From Pseudomonadota bacterium (GTDB taxonomy: Bacteria > Pseudomonadota > Gammaproteobacteria > Steroidobacterales > Steroidobacteraceae), in NCBI GenBank assembly GCA_023433705.1, contig JAEYUC010000095.1, positions 158,200 through 222,199 of the forward strand: a stretch of DNA of 64,000 bases, written 5' to 3'. This document shows positions 24,211 through 31,476 of this stretch, in pieces. The notes below the pieces were generated by a model that saw only the letters and a list, made by a program, of their open reading frames with translations, ran no database searches and had not been told where the DNA came from. Made by a program: the position numbers and the translations under genes. How positions within the stretch are numbered: position 1 is the stretch's first letter; the number at the start of each line of letters is the position of its first letter.

Positions 24211-25587
24211 GTGTCCGGAGCAGAAATCTTGACGAGTGTCCTTGCGTGTCCGCGCTGCCGGCGTGGACGGCTCGCGCTCGAGCGGGCCGGCTGGATGTGC
24301 TCGGCGTGCAGCAGCGGTTATCCCGTGATCGGCGAGATTCCCTGGCTGTTTCCGGATCCTCGCCTGGCGCTCGCCGACTGGCGCGCCCGACTCGTAATGC
24401 TGACGCAGCATCTCGGTTCCGAGGCGGCCGCGATGCGCGCGGGAGCGACCGCGGAGTTGCCGGGCGCGACTCGCCGGCGCCTCGAGAGCGTCGCGGCGGC
24501 GTACGACGACCAGGTCGTCCGCCTGCGCGCGCTGCTCGCGCCGCTCGGGATCGAGACGTCCGGCACCCCGGAACCGGTCCACCATGCGCTCGGCACCCGG
24601 CTGCCCATCGAACAGGGCCTCACTAACTACTACGTGAACCTGCATCGCGACTGGTCCTGGGGCGAGGAGGAGAGCGCGGCGGCGCTGGCCGAGATCGGCG
24701 CCGTGCTCGATGGCGGGCTGGCGGGGCTGGGAATCACGCTGGTCCAGGGCGCGGGCGCCGGCCGGCTCGCCTACGACCTGCATGCCGCCGGCGGCGCGCC
24801 GCTGACCGTCGCCACCGACTTCAATCCACTGCTGCTGTTCGCGGCGCGCGAGTTGTACGCGGGCCGCGAAGTGGAACTCTACGAATTCCCGATCGCGCCG
24901 CGCCGGATCGAGGATCACGCCGTGCTGCGGCGCCTGACGTCCCCCGGTCCGGCCCGCGACGGACTCGTGCTCGTGGGCGCGGATGCCCTGCAGGCGCCGT
25001 TCGCGGAAGGCGTCTTCGATACGGTCGTGACGCCGTGGTTCATCGACATCGTCGGCGAACCCTTCGCGCGCGTGGCGGCGCGCATCAACCTGCTGCTCAA
25101 GCCCGGCGGACGCTGGATCAACACGGGCTCACTTGCGTTCGCGCGCGCCCCGCACGCCGAGCGCATCGGACTCGAGGAAGCCCTCGAGATGTTTCCCGCC
25201 GCCGGCTTCGGCAAACCATGTGTGCGCGAAACCACCGTGCCCTACATGCGCTCGCCCGCCAGTCGCCACTCGCGCCTCGAGCAAGTCGTGACCTGGGTGA
25301 CCGAAAAAGTCGCTCCCGCCCCCGAATCGCCACGCACCCGCGAACTCCCCGACTGGCTACTCGACCCCACGCAACCGATCCCGAAGACCCGCGCCTTCGA
25401 AATGCAGCAGGTCTCGAGCCGCGTCCACGCCTTCCTGCTCGCAATGATCAACGGCGAACGCTCGATGCGCGAGATGGCACGCATGCTCGTCGAGCAACGC
25501 CTCATGGGCGCCGACGAGGCGGAGTCTCAACTGAATATTTTCCTGACGAGACTCCACGAAGAATCGGAGTCACGCACGACGTTCTAA
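24211..25587 (+). CDS. N2227-like SAM methyltransferase with zinc ribbon and PqqD-like tail
   Basis: A 458-residue protein of three parts. Residues 10-38 form a zinc-ribbon-like unit (CPRC and CSAC). Residues about 120-350 resemble the N2227/carnosine N-methyltransferase fold, with SAM-binding VQGAGAGRLAYDL, then ATDFNPLLLF, and the later VVTPWFIDI and LLKPGGRWINTGSL. Residues about 395-455 look like a PqqD-type helical domain (SSRVHAFLLAMINGERSMRE). The GTG at 24211 has GGGAG seven bases upstream; an ATG at 24181 lacks a ribosome site. PqqD-like domains often present peptides, so a peptide or amino acid substrate is possible. It is a single transcription unit, divergent from the RDD operon. 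Confidence 0.7.
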   Translation: MSGAEILTSVLACPRCRRGRLALERAGWMCSACSSGYPVIGEIPWLFPDPRLALADWRARLVMLTQHLGSEAAAMRAGATAELPGATRRRLESVAAAYDDQVVRLRALLAPLGIETSGTPEPVHHALGTRLPIEQGLTNYYVNLHRDWSWGEEESAAALAEIGAVLDGGLAGLGITLVQGAGAGRLAYDLHAAGGAPLTVATDFNPLLLFAARELYAGREVELYEFPIAPRRIEDHAVLRRLTSPGPARDGLVLVGADALQAPFAEGVFDTVVTPWFIDIVGEPFARVAARINLLLKPGGRWINTGSLAFARAPHAERIGLEEALEMFPAAGFGKPCVRETTVPYMRSPASRHSRLEQVVTWVTEKVAPAPESPRTRELPDWLLDPTQPIPKTRAFEMQQVSSRVHAFLLAMINGERSMREMARMLVEQRLMGADEAESQLNIFLTRLHEESESRTTF

Positions 25588-25856
25588 TCGGGCTCTGCAA
25601 ATCCGGAGGCTCGATCGATTTCGGAACGCGCTGGCAGCGAGTCTCGCGACTCTTCCAGTGAAACCCGTCGCGTGGGCGACGGGCATGCCGTCAACGCAGA
25701 CGCAGTGATCGCCGGGCCTCATCGCGCCCCACATCTTTTGCCACGATTCACCTCCAGATCGCCCGATCCCCGCCCGAAGCGGCTCCCGATCCCAGGTTGA
25801 AATGGTCCCCAGAGAGCAAAACCGCTCTCGGTCAAACAAACAACTGGAGAAGGCAC
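25588..25856. other. Gene-free 269-base gap with hairpins
   Basis: I see no convincing gene here. A perfect 8-bp stem (CCCGTCGC/GCGACGGG, 25664-25683, loop GTGG) follows the methyltransferase gene and may end its transcript, although no T run follows. A second small stem (GAGAGC/GCTCTC, 25812-25829, loop AAAACC) lies in the probable leader of the OmpA-family gene. Confidence 0.5.
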
Positions 25857-26549
25857 ATGGGCACCTGGACGACGAAGTTTCGCAATTCCGCGCTGGTCGC
25901 AAGCGTGTTGGCAATCAGCCTGGCCGTGAACCCGGCTTCCGCGGGAACGTCGGGCAGCCACGGTGACAAGGGCGCCGCGAAGCGCGGCATGGCCGGCTTC
26001 ACGGGTGGCGCGATCATCGGCGCCGCCGCGGGTGGACCGCTCGGCATGGTCGTGGGCGCGGTCATCGGCGGCAAGATGGGCGAGCGCAGCCACGAGAAGA
26101 GTCAGGCGATCGCCGAGCGAAAGGCCGAGGCCGCGCTGCTCGCGGGCGAGGTCGATTCGCTGACGAGCTCACTCGATTCGCTGTCGGGCAAGGCCGGGCA
26201 GGTCGGTTCGACCGTCCAGTTCCGCACCAACGAAACGACGGTCCGCGACAGCGACCGTGCGCGCATCGCGCGGCTCGGCACGCTGGTCGCCGGTCTTCCC
26301 GACGTGCGCGTCCGCGTGTCCGGGTTCGCCGATGCGCGCGGCGACGAGGAACTGAACCTCAAGCTCTCGCAGGAGCGCGCCGCGTCCGTCGCGCAGGAAC
26401 TCGAGAAGGCAGGAGTTCCGAAGGAGCGACTGATCATCGAAGCCATGGGCGAGCGGTTTGCCTCGACCGAAGCCGCGGCGGATGACCAGGCCTTCGAACG
26501 TTGCGTCGAGATCCGCCTCGAGAAGGGCACGGCGCTCGCCAGCAACTGA
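25857..26549 (+). CDS. OmpA-family protein with glycine-zipper segment
   Basis: A 230-residue envelope protein. A signal peptide (about 1-31, ending NPASAG) precedes a glycine-zipper membrane segment (residues about 44-78, FTGGAIIGAAAGGPLGMVVG). After a short helical linker comes an OmpA-type peptidoglycan-binding domain (about 115-228: VRVSGFADARGDEELNLKLS, then QERAASVAQEL). The ATG at 25857 has GGAGAAGG in front. It is probably anchored in the inner or outer membrane and bound to the cell wall. It is a single-gene unit with a strong hairpin after the stop. Confidence 0.87.
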   Translation: MGTWTTKFRNSALVASVLAISLAVNPASAGTSGSHGDKGAAKRGMAGFTGGAIIGAAAGGPLGMVVGAVIGGKMGERSHEKSQAIAERKAEAALLAGEVDSLTSSLDSLSGKAGQVGSTVQFRTNETTVRDSDRARIARLGTLVAGLPDVRVRVSGFADARGDEELNLKLSQERAASVAQELEKAGVPKERLIIEAMGERFASTEAAADDQAFERCVEIRLEKGTALASN

Positions 26550-26600
26550 ATGCCCAGGCAACCTCGAAGTGCCAGCAACGTAAGGAGTGTTGCGAAGGAC

Positions 26601-26634
26601 GCGGGCGGCGCGCTCATCCGGGCGCGCCGCCCGC
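26601..26634 (+). terminator. 12-bp GC hairpin after OmpA-family gene
   Basis: GCGGGCGGCGCG (26601-26612) pairs perfectly with CGCGCCGCCCGC (26623-26634) across a 10-base loop, 52 bases after the OmpA-family stop and 29 bases before the cupin start. There is no T run after it, so it may be a factor-dependent terminator or an RNA stabiliser. Confidence 0.45.
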
Positions 26635-26662
26635 ATACTGGTGCCCTGGAACGGAGGCACCC

Positions 26663-27019
26663 ATGAGCAAACAGATAGTCGATTTCGCCGAGCCCCTCGA
26701 GGGCGAGACTTCAACACCCGCGGCCGACCGCCTCATCGCTGGCGCGCCGCGCCAGACCGTCAGCAATTACTTCGCGGACGCGACGGAACAGTTTTTTGCC
26801 GGCATCTGGTCCAGCACGCCGGGCAAATGGCGCATCCGATACACCGAGTCGGAGTTCTGCTGTCTCACGAAAGGCCGCGTCGTTCTGGAAAACAAGGACG
26901 GCCAGCGCTGGGAGTTCGCGGCGGGCGCCGCCTTCGTCGTGCCATCCGGGTTCGAAGGCACCTGGGAAGTACTGGAACAGTGCACCAAGTTCTACGCCCT
27001 CTTCGAGAGCCGCACTTAA
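26663..27019 (+). CDS. Cupin (DUF861-type) protein
   Basis: A 118-residue single cupin domain. Motifs typical of the DUF861/cupin-3 group are present: SSTPGKWRIRYTESEFCCL, GRVVLENKDGQRWEF, and VVPSGFEGTWEV. Relatives include ureidoglycine aminohydrolase-like and EutQ-like proteins, but the metal-ligand His residues are largely replaced (ESEFCC), so the substrate is unknown. ACGGAGG lies upstream of the ATG. Its stop codon lies within the palindromic NtrC-like site that precedes the TorF-type porin gene. Confidence 0.82.
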   Translation: MSKQIVDFAEPLEGETSTPAADRLIAGAPRQTVSNYFADATEQFFAGIWSSTPGKWRIRYTESEFCCLTKGRVVLENKDGQRWEFAAGAAFVVPSGFEGTWEVLEQCTKFYALFESRT

Positions 27020-27026
27020 TTAGTGC
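27012..27026. promoter_or_regulatory. NtrC-like binding site
   Basis: GCACTTAATTAGTGC is a perfect-arm inverted repeat that fits the NtrC consensus GCAC-N7-GTGC exactly. It overlaps the end of the cupin gene and lies 112 bases upstream of the -24 element at 27138, a usual distance for an NtrC enhancer. A weaker half-site (GCACTAC) occurs at 27083. Confidence 0.65.
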
Positions 27027-27137
27027 AATCGTCTGCTGCCTCACGGCATAATCGCGGCGTCCCAGTGCATGTGTCTTGTTTTGCACTACACGCAATTCAT
27101 TGAAATTCCTGGACGTTTACGCGGTCGGCGGCATGTA

Positions 27138-27153
27138 TGGCACACCCTTTGCT
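27138..27153 (+). promoter_or_regulatory. Sigma-54 (-24/-12) promoter
   Basis: TGGCACACCCTTTGCT matches the sigma-54 consensus (TGGCAC-N5-TTGCW) with exact GG-N10-GC spacing. It lies 35 bases upstream of the TorF-type porin ATG and downstream of an NtrC-like palindrome. The combination predicts expression under nitrogen limitation. Confidence 0.75.
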
Positions 27154-27188
27154 TTAGCAGAGGGGCCCTTTAGCCCTTGGAGGAGACA

Positions 27189-27893
27189 ATGAAATCGATA
27201 AGAACCCTGGCGCTCGTGACCGGCCTCCTTGGCCTTTGCAGCGTCGCCCAAGCTCAATTCAGTTCGACCTGGACTGCGGTGAGCGACTACGACTTCCGCG
27301 GCTGGAGCCAGAGCGCGAAGGACCCGGCGCTGCAAGGCAGCGCGGATTACGCGTTTGGTGACAGCGGATTCGCGATCGGCGCCTGGGCGTCGAGCAGCAT
27401 CGACTTCGGCGACGGCAACGATGCCGACATCGAGCTCGATCTGTACGCCGGATATACCGGAACGATCAACGACACGTTCTCGTGGTCGTTCCTGGCGAAC
27501 TACTACACGTACCCCAGCTCCGACGACACCGAGGACTTTCTCGAAGTGAATGTGGGCTTCGATGCGGGCAACTTCGGCATGAAGCAGTGGTACAGCGACG
27601 ACTGGCTGGGCTCCGGCATCAGCGCGTGGTACACCGAAGCGAACTACTCGCAACCGATCGGCGAGAGCTTCTCGCTGGATTTCCATGCGGGTTACTCGTG
27701 GGGTGATGCCTGGGAAGACTTCGAGATGTTCGACTACTCGGTCGCGCTCACGTACTCCTTCAGCAACTTCAGCGTCTTCGGCAAGTTCACGGGCACGGAT
27801 GCCAGCGGTGACGACAAGGTCACGAGCGACGCGAACAACAACGAGCCGCGGTTCCTCGTCGGCTTCTCGACGACGTTCCCCTGGGGCGATTGA
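27189..27893 (+). CDS. TorF-family putative porin
   Basis: A 234-residue exported beta-barrel protein of the TorF/TIGR02001 type. A signal peptide of about 23 residues (ending SVAQAQ) precedes repeated aromatic/Gly beta strands (TWTAVSDYDFRGWSQS, FLVGFSTTFPWGD). The ATG has TTGGAGGAG upstream. Members of this family are often found beside nitrogen-regulation genes such as glnK and amtB. Here a near-perfect sigma-54 promoter and NtrC-like site precede it, so it is probably an uptake porin made when nitrogen is short. A Rho-independent terminator follows. Confidence 0.85.
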   Translation: MKSIRTLALVTGLLGLCSVAQAQFSSTWTAVSDYDFRGWSQSAKDPALQGSADYAFGDSGFAIGAWASSSIDFGDGNDADIELDLYAGYTGTINDTFSWSFLANYYTYPSSDDTEDFLEVNVGFDAGNFGMKQWYSDDWLGSGISAWYTEANYSQPIGESFSLDFHAGYSWGDAWEDFEMFDYSVALTYSFSNFSVFGKFTGTDASGDDKVTSDANNNEPRFLVGFSTTFPWGD

Positions 27894-27937
27894 TTTGACG
27901 CATTAGCAAGATCAGCGAAGAATCCCAGCTGACTCGG

Positions 27938-27971
27938 AAAGGCCGGTCCCTCGCGACCGGCCTTTCCTTTT
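27938..27971 (+). terminator. Rho-independent terminator of the TorF-type porin gene
   Basis: AAAGGCCGGTC (27938-27948) pairs with GACCGGCCTTT (27955-27965) across a 6-base loop, followed by CCTTTT. This is an 11-bp stem with a T-rich tail, 45 bases after the stop codon. Confidence 0.9.
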
Positions 27972-27998
27972 GCCCGTTCCAAACGGATAGCCGGACGC

Positions 27999-29363
27999 AT
28001 GAAAGACCTCAGCAGCGGTTCGATTCCGGGACACATCGGCACGATGTCGATCCAGATGGCGATCCCGATCTTCGTGCAGACGCTGTATTTCTTCACGGAC
28101 CTGTACTTCGTCACCAAGCTCGGTGACGCGGTGACGGCCGGGGTCACGTCGGCGGGCAACATCTGGTTCGTGACGCTGGCGCTCACGCAGATCCTCAACG
28201 TAGGCACGCTTGCGCTCGTGGCGCAGGCAGTCGGCGCGAAGGATCGCGACCGCGCGAACCTGGTGTTCAACCAGGCGGTGACGTTGTCGCTGTTTCTCGT
28301 GGTTGCCGTGATCGCCGGGCTCTACGCGTTCACGGGGCACTACATGCGCGCCGTCGCCGCGGATGCGGACACCGCGCGCGCGGGCATCGAGTACCTGCAC
28401 TGGTTCGCGCCGGGGCTCGGCCTGCAGTTCATCATGATCGCGATGTTCGCGACGCTGCGCGGCACGGGCATCGTGATGCCGACGATGATCATCCAGCTGC
28501 TGACACTGGTCGTGAACATAGTGCTCGCGCCGGTGTTGATCGCAGGTTGGGGCACGGGCAGGCCGCTCGGCGCCGCCGGCGCCGGGCTCGCTAGCACCAT
28601 TGCCGTCGTCGTCGGCGTGATCCTGTGCGCCTACTATTTCCACAAGCACGAAAAGTACGTGTCCTTCCATCGCGAGCAGATGCGCCCGCGCACCCAGGTT
28701 TGGGGCAAGGTGCTGGCGGTGGGACTGCCGGTCGGACTCGAGTTCATCCTGATCTCGATCGTGATGACAGCTATCTACTACCTGATCCGCGAGTTCGGCG
28801 CGGCCGCGCAGGCCGGATTCGGCGTGAGCCAGAGCGTGATGCGCATCATCATGCTGCCCGCGATGGCGGTGGCGTTCGCCGCCGCGCCGATCGCCGGCCA
28901 GAACTTCGGCGCGCGCAAGCCCGAACGCGTGCACGAAACGTTTCGCTGGGCGGCGCTGCTCAGCATCGGAATCATGACGGTTCTTACGGTCGTGTGTCAG
29001 TTCGAGGCCGAGTGGTTCATGCACTGGTTCACGCGCGAAGAGGCCGTGGTCGCCGTAGGCGTCGAAGTGCTCGTGATCACGTCCTGGAATTTCATCGCGA
29101 CCGGCGTGATCTTCAGCTGCTCGTCGATATTCCAGGGCCTCGGCAACACCTGGCCGGTCAGCGGCGCGAGCGCGTTCCGGCTCGTCCTGTTCATCGTGCC
29201 CGCGTTCTGGCTGGCGTCCCGCCCGGGATTCACGCTCGACGAGTTGTGGTACCTCTCGGTCGCGACGATGTTCCTGCAGGCGGGCGCGAGCTATCTACTG
29301 CTGCGGCGGGAATTCGCCCGGAAGCTGGGCACGCCGAAAATGGGGACATTCCCTGTTTCCTAG
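27999..29363 (+). CDS. MATE-family efflux transporter
   Basis: A 454-residue membrane protein with about 12 hydrophobic segments in two homologous halves, typical of multidrug and toxin extrusion exporters (IPIFVQTLYFFTDLYFVTKL at the start; AMAVAFAAAPIAGQNFGARK in the second half). It should export cationic or organic compounds in exchange for Na+ or H+. The final residues (MGTFPVS) are encoded by the left arm of a 43-bp inverted repeat. The native C-terminus may have been altered by insertion of that element. Confidence 0.9.
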   Translation: MKDLSSGSIPGHIGTMSIQMAIPIFVQTLYFFTDLYFVTKLGDAVTAGVTSAGNIWFVTLALTQILNVGTLALVAQAVGAKDRDRANLVFNQAVTLSLFLVVAVIAGLYAFTGHYMRAVAADADTARAGIEYLHWFAPGLGLQFIMIAMFATLRGTGIVMPTMIIQLLTLVVNIVLAPVLIAGWGTGRPLGAAGAGLASTIAVVVGVILCAYYFHKHEKYVSFHREQMRPRTQVWGKVLAVGLPVGLEFILISIVMTAIYYLIREFGAAAQAGFGVSQSVMRIIMLPAMAVAFAAAPIAGQNFGARKPERVHETFRWAALLSIGIMTVLTVVCQFEAEWFMHWFTREEAVVAVGVEVLVITSWNFIATGVIFSCSSIFQGLGNTWPVSGASAFRLVLFIVPAFWLASRPGFTLDELWYLSVATMFLQAGASYLLLRREFARKLGTPKMGTFPVS

Positions 29364-29477
29364 CAAAAGGGGACAGGCCTGGCTGGTTTACGTGTCCATC
29401 CAGGATTCGTCGAGCGCGCGCCGACGTCCCGGCTCAGGTCTGTCCCCATTTGCCAGGAAACGAGGAATGTCCCCATT
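29339..29477. repeat. 43-bp inverted repeat at a convergent gene junction
   Basis: The left arm (29339-29381) and right arm (29435-29477) are reverse complements at about 38 of 43 positions, separated by 53 bases. The core words are GGGGACATTCC and GGGGACAGRCCTG. The left arm covers the end of the MATE gene and the right arm touches the stop codon of the aminotransferase gene. It resembles REP/BIME-like or RAYT-mobilised hairpins and could act as a two-way terminator. No transposase gene is nearby. Confidence 0.75.
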
Positions 29478-30801
29478 ACTGCTTCAGGGCCTGGGAGAGT
29501 ATTCCGATCAACTCGTCGATGTGTTTGTGCTCGATGATGAGCGGCGGCGAGAGCGCGATGATGTCGCCCGTCGTGCGGATCAGCAGGCCACGCTCGAAGC
29601 ATTTCAGGTACACGTCGAACGCCCGTGCGCCGGGCGAACCGGCGACCGGCGCGAGCTCGATCCCCGCGACGAGGCCGTAGTTGCGCACGTCGATCACGTG
29701 CGGCAGGCCTTTCAATGAATGCACGGCCTCCTCGAACGCGGCCGACATCTGCTTCGCGCGCGTGAGCAGGTTCTCCCGCTGGTAGATGTCGAGCGCCGCG
29801 AGCCCCGCGGCGCAGGCGATGGGATGCGCCGAGTACGTGTAGCCATGGAACAGTTCGATCGCGCCCGGCGGCCCCTGCATGAACGCGTCGTAGATCTTCT
29901 TCGACACGAGAACCGCGCCCATCGGCACGCAGCCGTTGGTCAGGCCCTTGGCGCAGGTGACGATGTCCGGCGTCACGCCGAACTCCTGCGCCGCGAACGG
30001 CGAGCCGGTGCGACCGAATCCGGTGATCACCTCGTCGAAGATCAGCAGGATGCCGTGTTTGTCGCAGATCTCGCGCAGGCGCTCGAGGTAGCCCTGCGGC
30101 GGCAGGATGACGCCGGTGGACCCGGCGATCGGCTCGACGATGACGGCCGCGATCGTCGAGGCATCGTGCAGCGCGACCAGCCGCTCGAGGTCCTCGGCGA
30201 ACTCGACGCCGTGAGCCGGCAACCCGCGCGTGAACCCGTTGCGCGCGGGATCGTGCGTGTGACGCAGGTGATCCACGCCCGGAATCATCGCCGTGGGCCA
30301 CGCCTTGCGATTGGCGACCATGCCACCGACGCTGATCCCACCGAAACCAACGCCGTGATAACCGCGTTCGCGTCCTAACAACCTGACGCGCGCGGCATCA
30401 CCCTTCGCCCGGTGATACGCCAGCGCGATCTTGAGCGCCGTGTCGACCGACTCGGAGCCCGAATTCGTGAAGAACACGTGCTCCAGCCCGGCGGGCGCGA
30501 CGCGTACCAGGGCACTCGCAAGTTCGAACGCCGCCGGGTGTCCCATCTGGAACGGCGGCGCGTAATCCATCGCTTCGAGCTGCCGGGCGACCGCCTGCGT
30601 GATCTCCTGGCGGCCATGGCCGGCGTTGACGCACCACAGCCCGGCGACCCCGTCGAGGATCCGGCGCCCATCCGGCGTTTCGTAGTACATGCCCGTGGCC
30701 TTGGCCAGCATGCGCGGGTTGCTCTTGAACTGGCGGTTCGCCGTGAACGGCATCCAGTAGGCGTCGAGGGAGGAACCTGGGGCTTGCGGCTGGGCGGACA
30801 T
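29476..30801 (-). CDS. Omega-amino acid--pyruvate (beta-alanine type) aminotransferase
   Basis: A 441-residue class III PLP aminotransferase. The PLP lysine is K285 (VTCAKGLTNG) and D256 (IFDEVITGFGR) contacts the cofactor; NSGSESVDTA and YHGVGFGGIS are phosphate-binding loops. The opening (AYWMPFTANRQFKSNP) closely resembles beta-alanine:pyruvate aminotransferases of the BauA type. It probably transfers the amino group of GABA, beta-alanine or a related omega-amino acid to pyruvate. The ATG at 30801 follows GGAGA. It is divergent from puuR and puuC, which links it to the last steps of putrescine breakdown. Confidence 0.88.
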   Translation of the reverse strand: MSAQPQAPGSSLDAYWMPFTANRQFKSNPRMLAKATGMYYETPDGRRILDGVAGLWCVNAGHGRQEITQAVARQLEAMDYAPPFQMGHPAAFELASALVRVAPAGLEHVFFTNSGSESVDTALKIALAYHRAKGDAARVRLLGRERGYHGVGFGGISVGGMVANRKAWPTAMIPGVDHLRHTHDPARNGFTRGLPAHGVEFAEDLERLVALHDASTIAAVIVEPIAGSTGVILPPQGYLERLREICDKHGILLIFDEVITGFGRTGSPFAAQEFGVTPDIVTCAKGLTNGCVPMGAVLVSKKIYDAFMQGPPGAIELFHGYTYSAHPIACAAGLAALDIYQRENLLTRAKQMSAAFEEAVHSLKGLPHVIDVRNYGLVAGIELAPVAGSPGARAFDVYLKCFERGLLIRTTGDIIALSPPLIIEHKHIDELIGILSQALKQ

Positions 30802-30826
30802 GCGCGTCTCCGGAGATGGCCCCGGC

Positions 30827-30879
30827 ATCATAATTAAAAGGTGGCCCTCGTTGACACGACCGCGAAATCGCGCCGAAAT
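30827..30879. promoter_or_regulatory. Possible divergent promoters between aminotransferase and puuR
   Basis: On the minus strand TATGAT (30832-30827) could be the -10 box for the aminotransferase gene. On the plus strand TTGACA (30851-30856) with CGAAAT 17 bases later could serve puuR. The plus-strand candidate would place transcription start after 30841, supporting the PuuR start at 30919. Confidence 0.25.
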
Positions 30880-30918
30880 CCGCGGAGTAATCCATCGGGA
30901 CCGCCGCCGGAACCAACC

Positions 30919-31467
30919 ATGACCATCGACGTCGGAGCACGGCTCAAACACGTGCGCGAGCTGCACGGCCTCTCGCAACGCGAGCTCGCGCGCCGGGCGG
31001 GAGTGACCAACGGACTCATCTCCCTGATAGAGCAGAACCGCGTGAGTCCTTCGGTCGGCTCGCTCAAGAAGGTGCTCGACGGCGTGCCGCTGTCGATGGC
31101 CGAGTTCTTCACGCTCGACGTCACGAGCGCGGCGCAGGTCTTCTACTCGGCCGACGAGCTGGTCGAGATCGGCAACGACGGGGCTTCGCTGAGGCTGGTC
31201 GCCGCGCAGCGCCCGGGCCGGCAGCTCACGGTGCTGCACGAGCGTTACGAGCCCGGCGCCGCGACGGGCGACGACATGTTGTCGCATCGCGGGGAGGAGG
31301 GCGGCGTGGTCGTGCGCGGCAAGGTCGAGCTCACCGTGGGCGGACAATCGCGCATCCTAGAGCCGGGCGATGCCTACTATTTTTCCAGCACCACGCCGCA
31401 CCGATTCCGCAACGTCGGCCGGGAAGTCTGTGAGATCATCTCGGCCTCCACCCCGCCGACTTTCTAG
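30919..31467 (+). CDS. puuR: PuuR-like regulator (HTH plus cupin)
   Basis: A 182-residue repressor-like protein. An XRE-type HTH is at residues about 6-62 (RLKHVRELHGLSQRELARRA, then TNGLISLIEQNRVSPS) and a cupin sensor domain at about 105-180 (HRGEEGGVVVRGKVEL). The C-terminus EIISASTPPTF nearly matches the E. coli PuuR ending. PuuR represses putrescine-utilisation genes until putrescine binds. The ATG at 30919 gives the length of known PuuR (about 185); a GTG at 30841 would add a Pro/Arg-rich tail. It lies just upstream of puuC, 24 kb from the main polyamine cluster. Confidence 0.88.
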   Translation: MTIDVGARLKHVRELHGLSQRELARRAGVTNGLISLIEQNRVSPSVGSLKKVLDGVPLSMAEFFTLDVTSAAQVFYSADELVEIGNDGASLRLVAAQRPGRQLTVLHERYEPGAATGDDMLSHRGEEGGVVVRGKVELTVGGQSRILEPGDAYYFSSTTPHRFRNVGREVCEIISASTPPTF

Positions 31468-31476
31468 GACGCCCCG

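Noticed and set aside
25570..25914. Minus-strand open frame of 114 codons in the gap before the OmpA-family gene
   Set aside because: It covers the hairpin at 25664 and the OmpA leader, and its composition is Arg/Ser/Cys rich. A shorter inner piece (MRPGDHCVCVDGMPVAH) looks a little protein-like, but no family, start signal or context supports it.
29339..29477. Inverted repeat as the ends of an insertion sequence or integron-like unit
   Set aside because: Only 53 bases lie between the arms, with no open frame and no target duplication visible. A REP-like hairpin is the better reading.
30841..30918. Longer N-terminus for PuuR from GTG 30841
   Set aside because: The extra 26 residues are low-complexity and absent from known PuuR. 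A TTGACA box lies inside the stretch, which suggests promoter rather than coding sequence.
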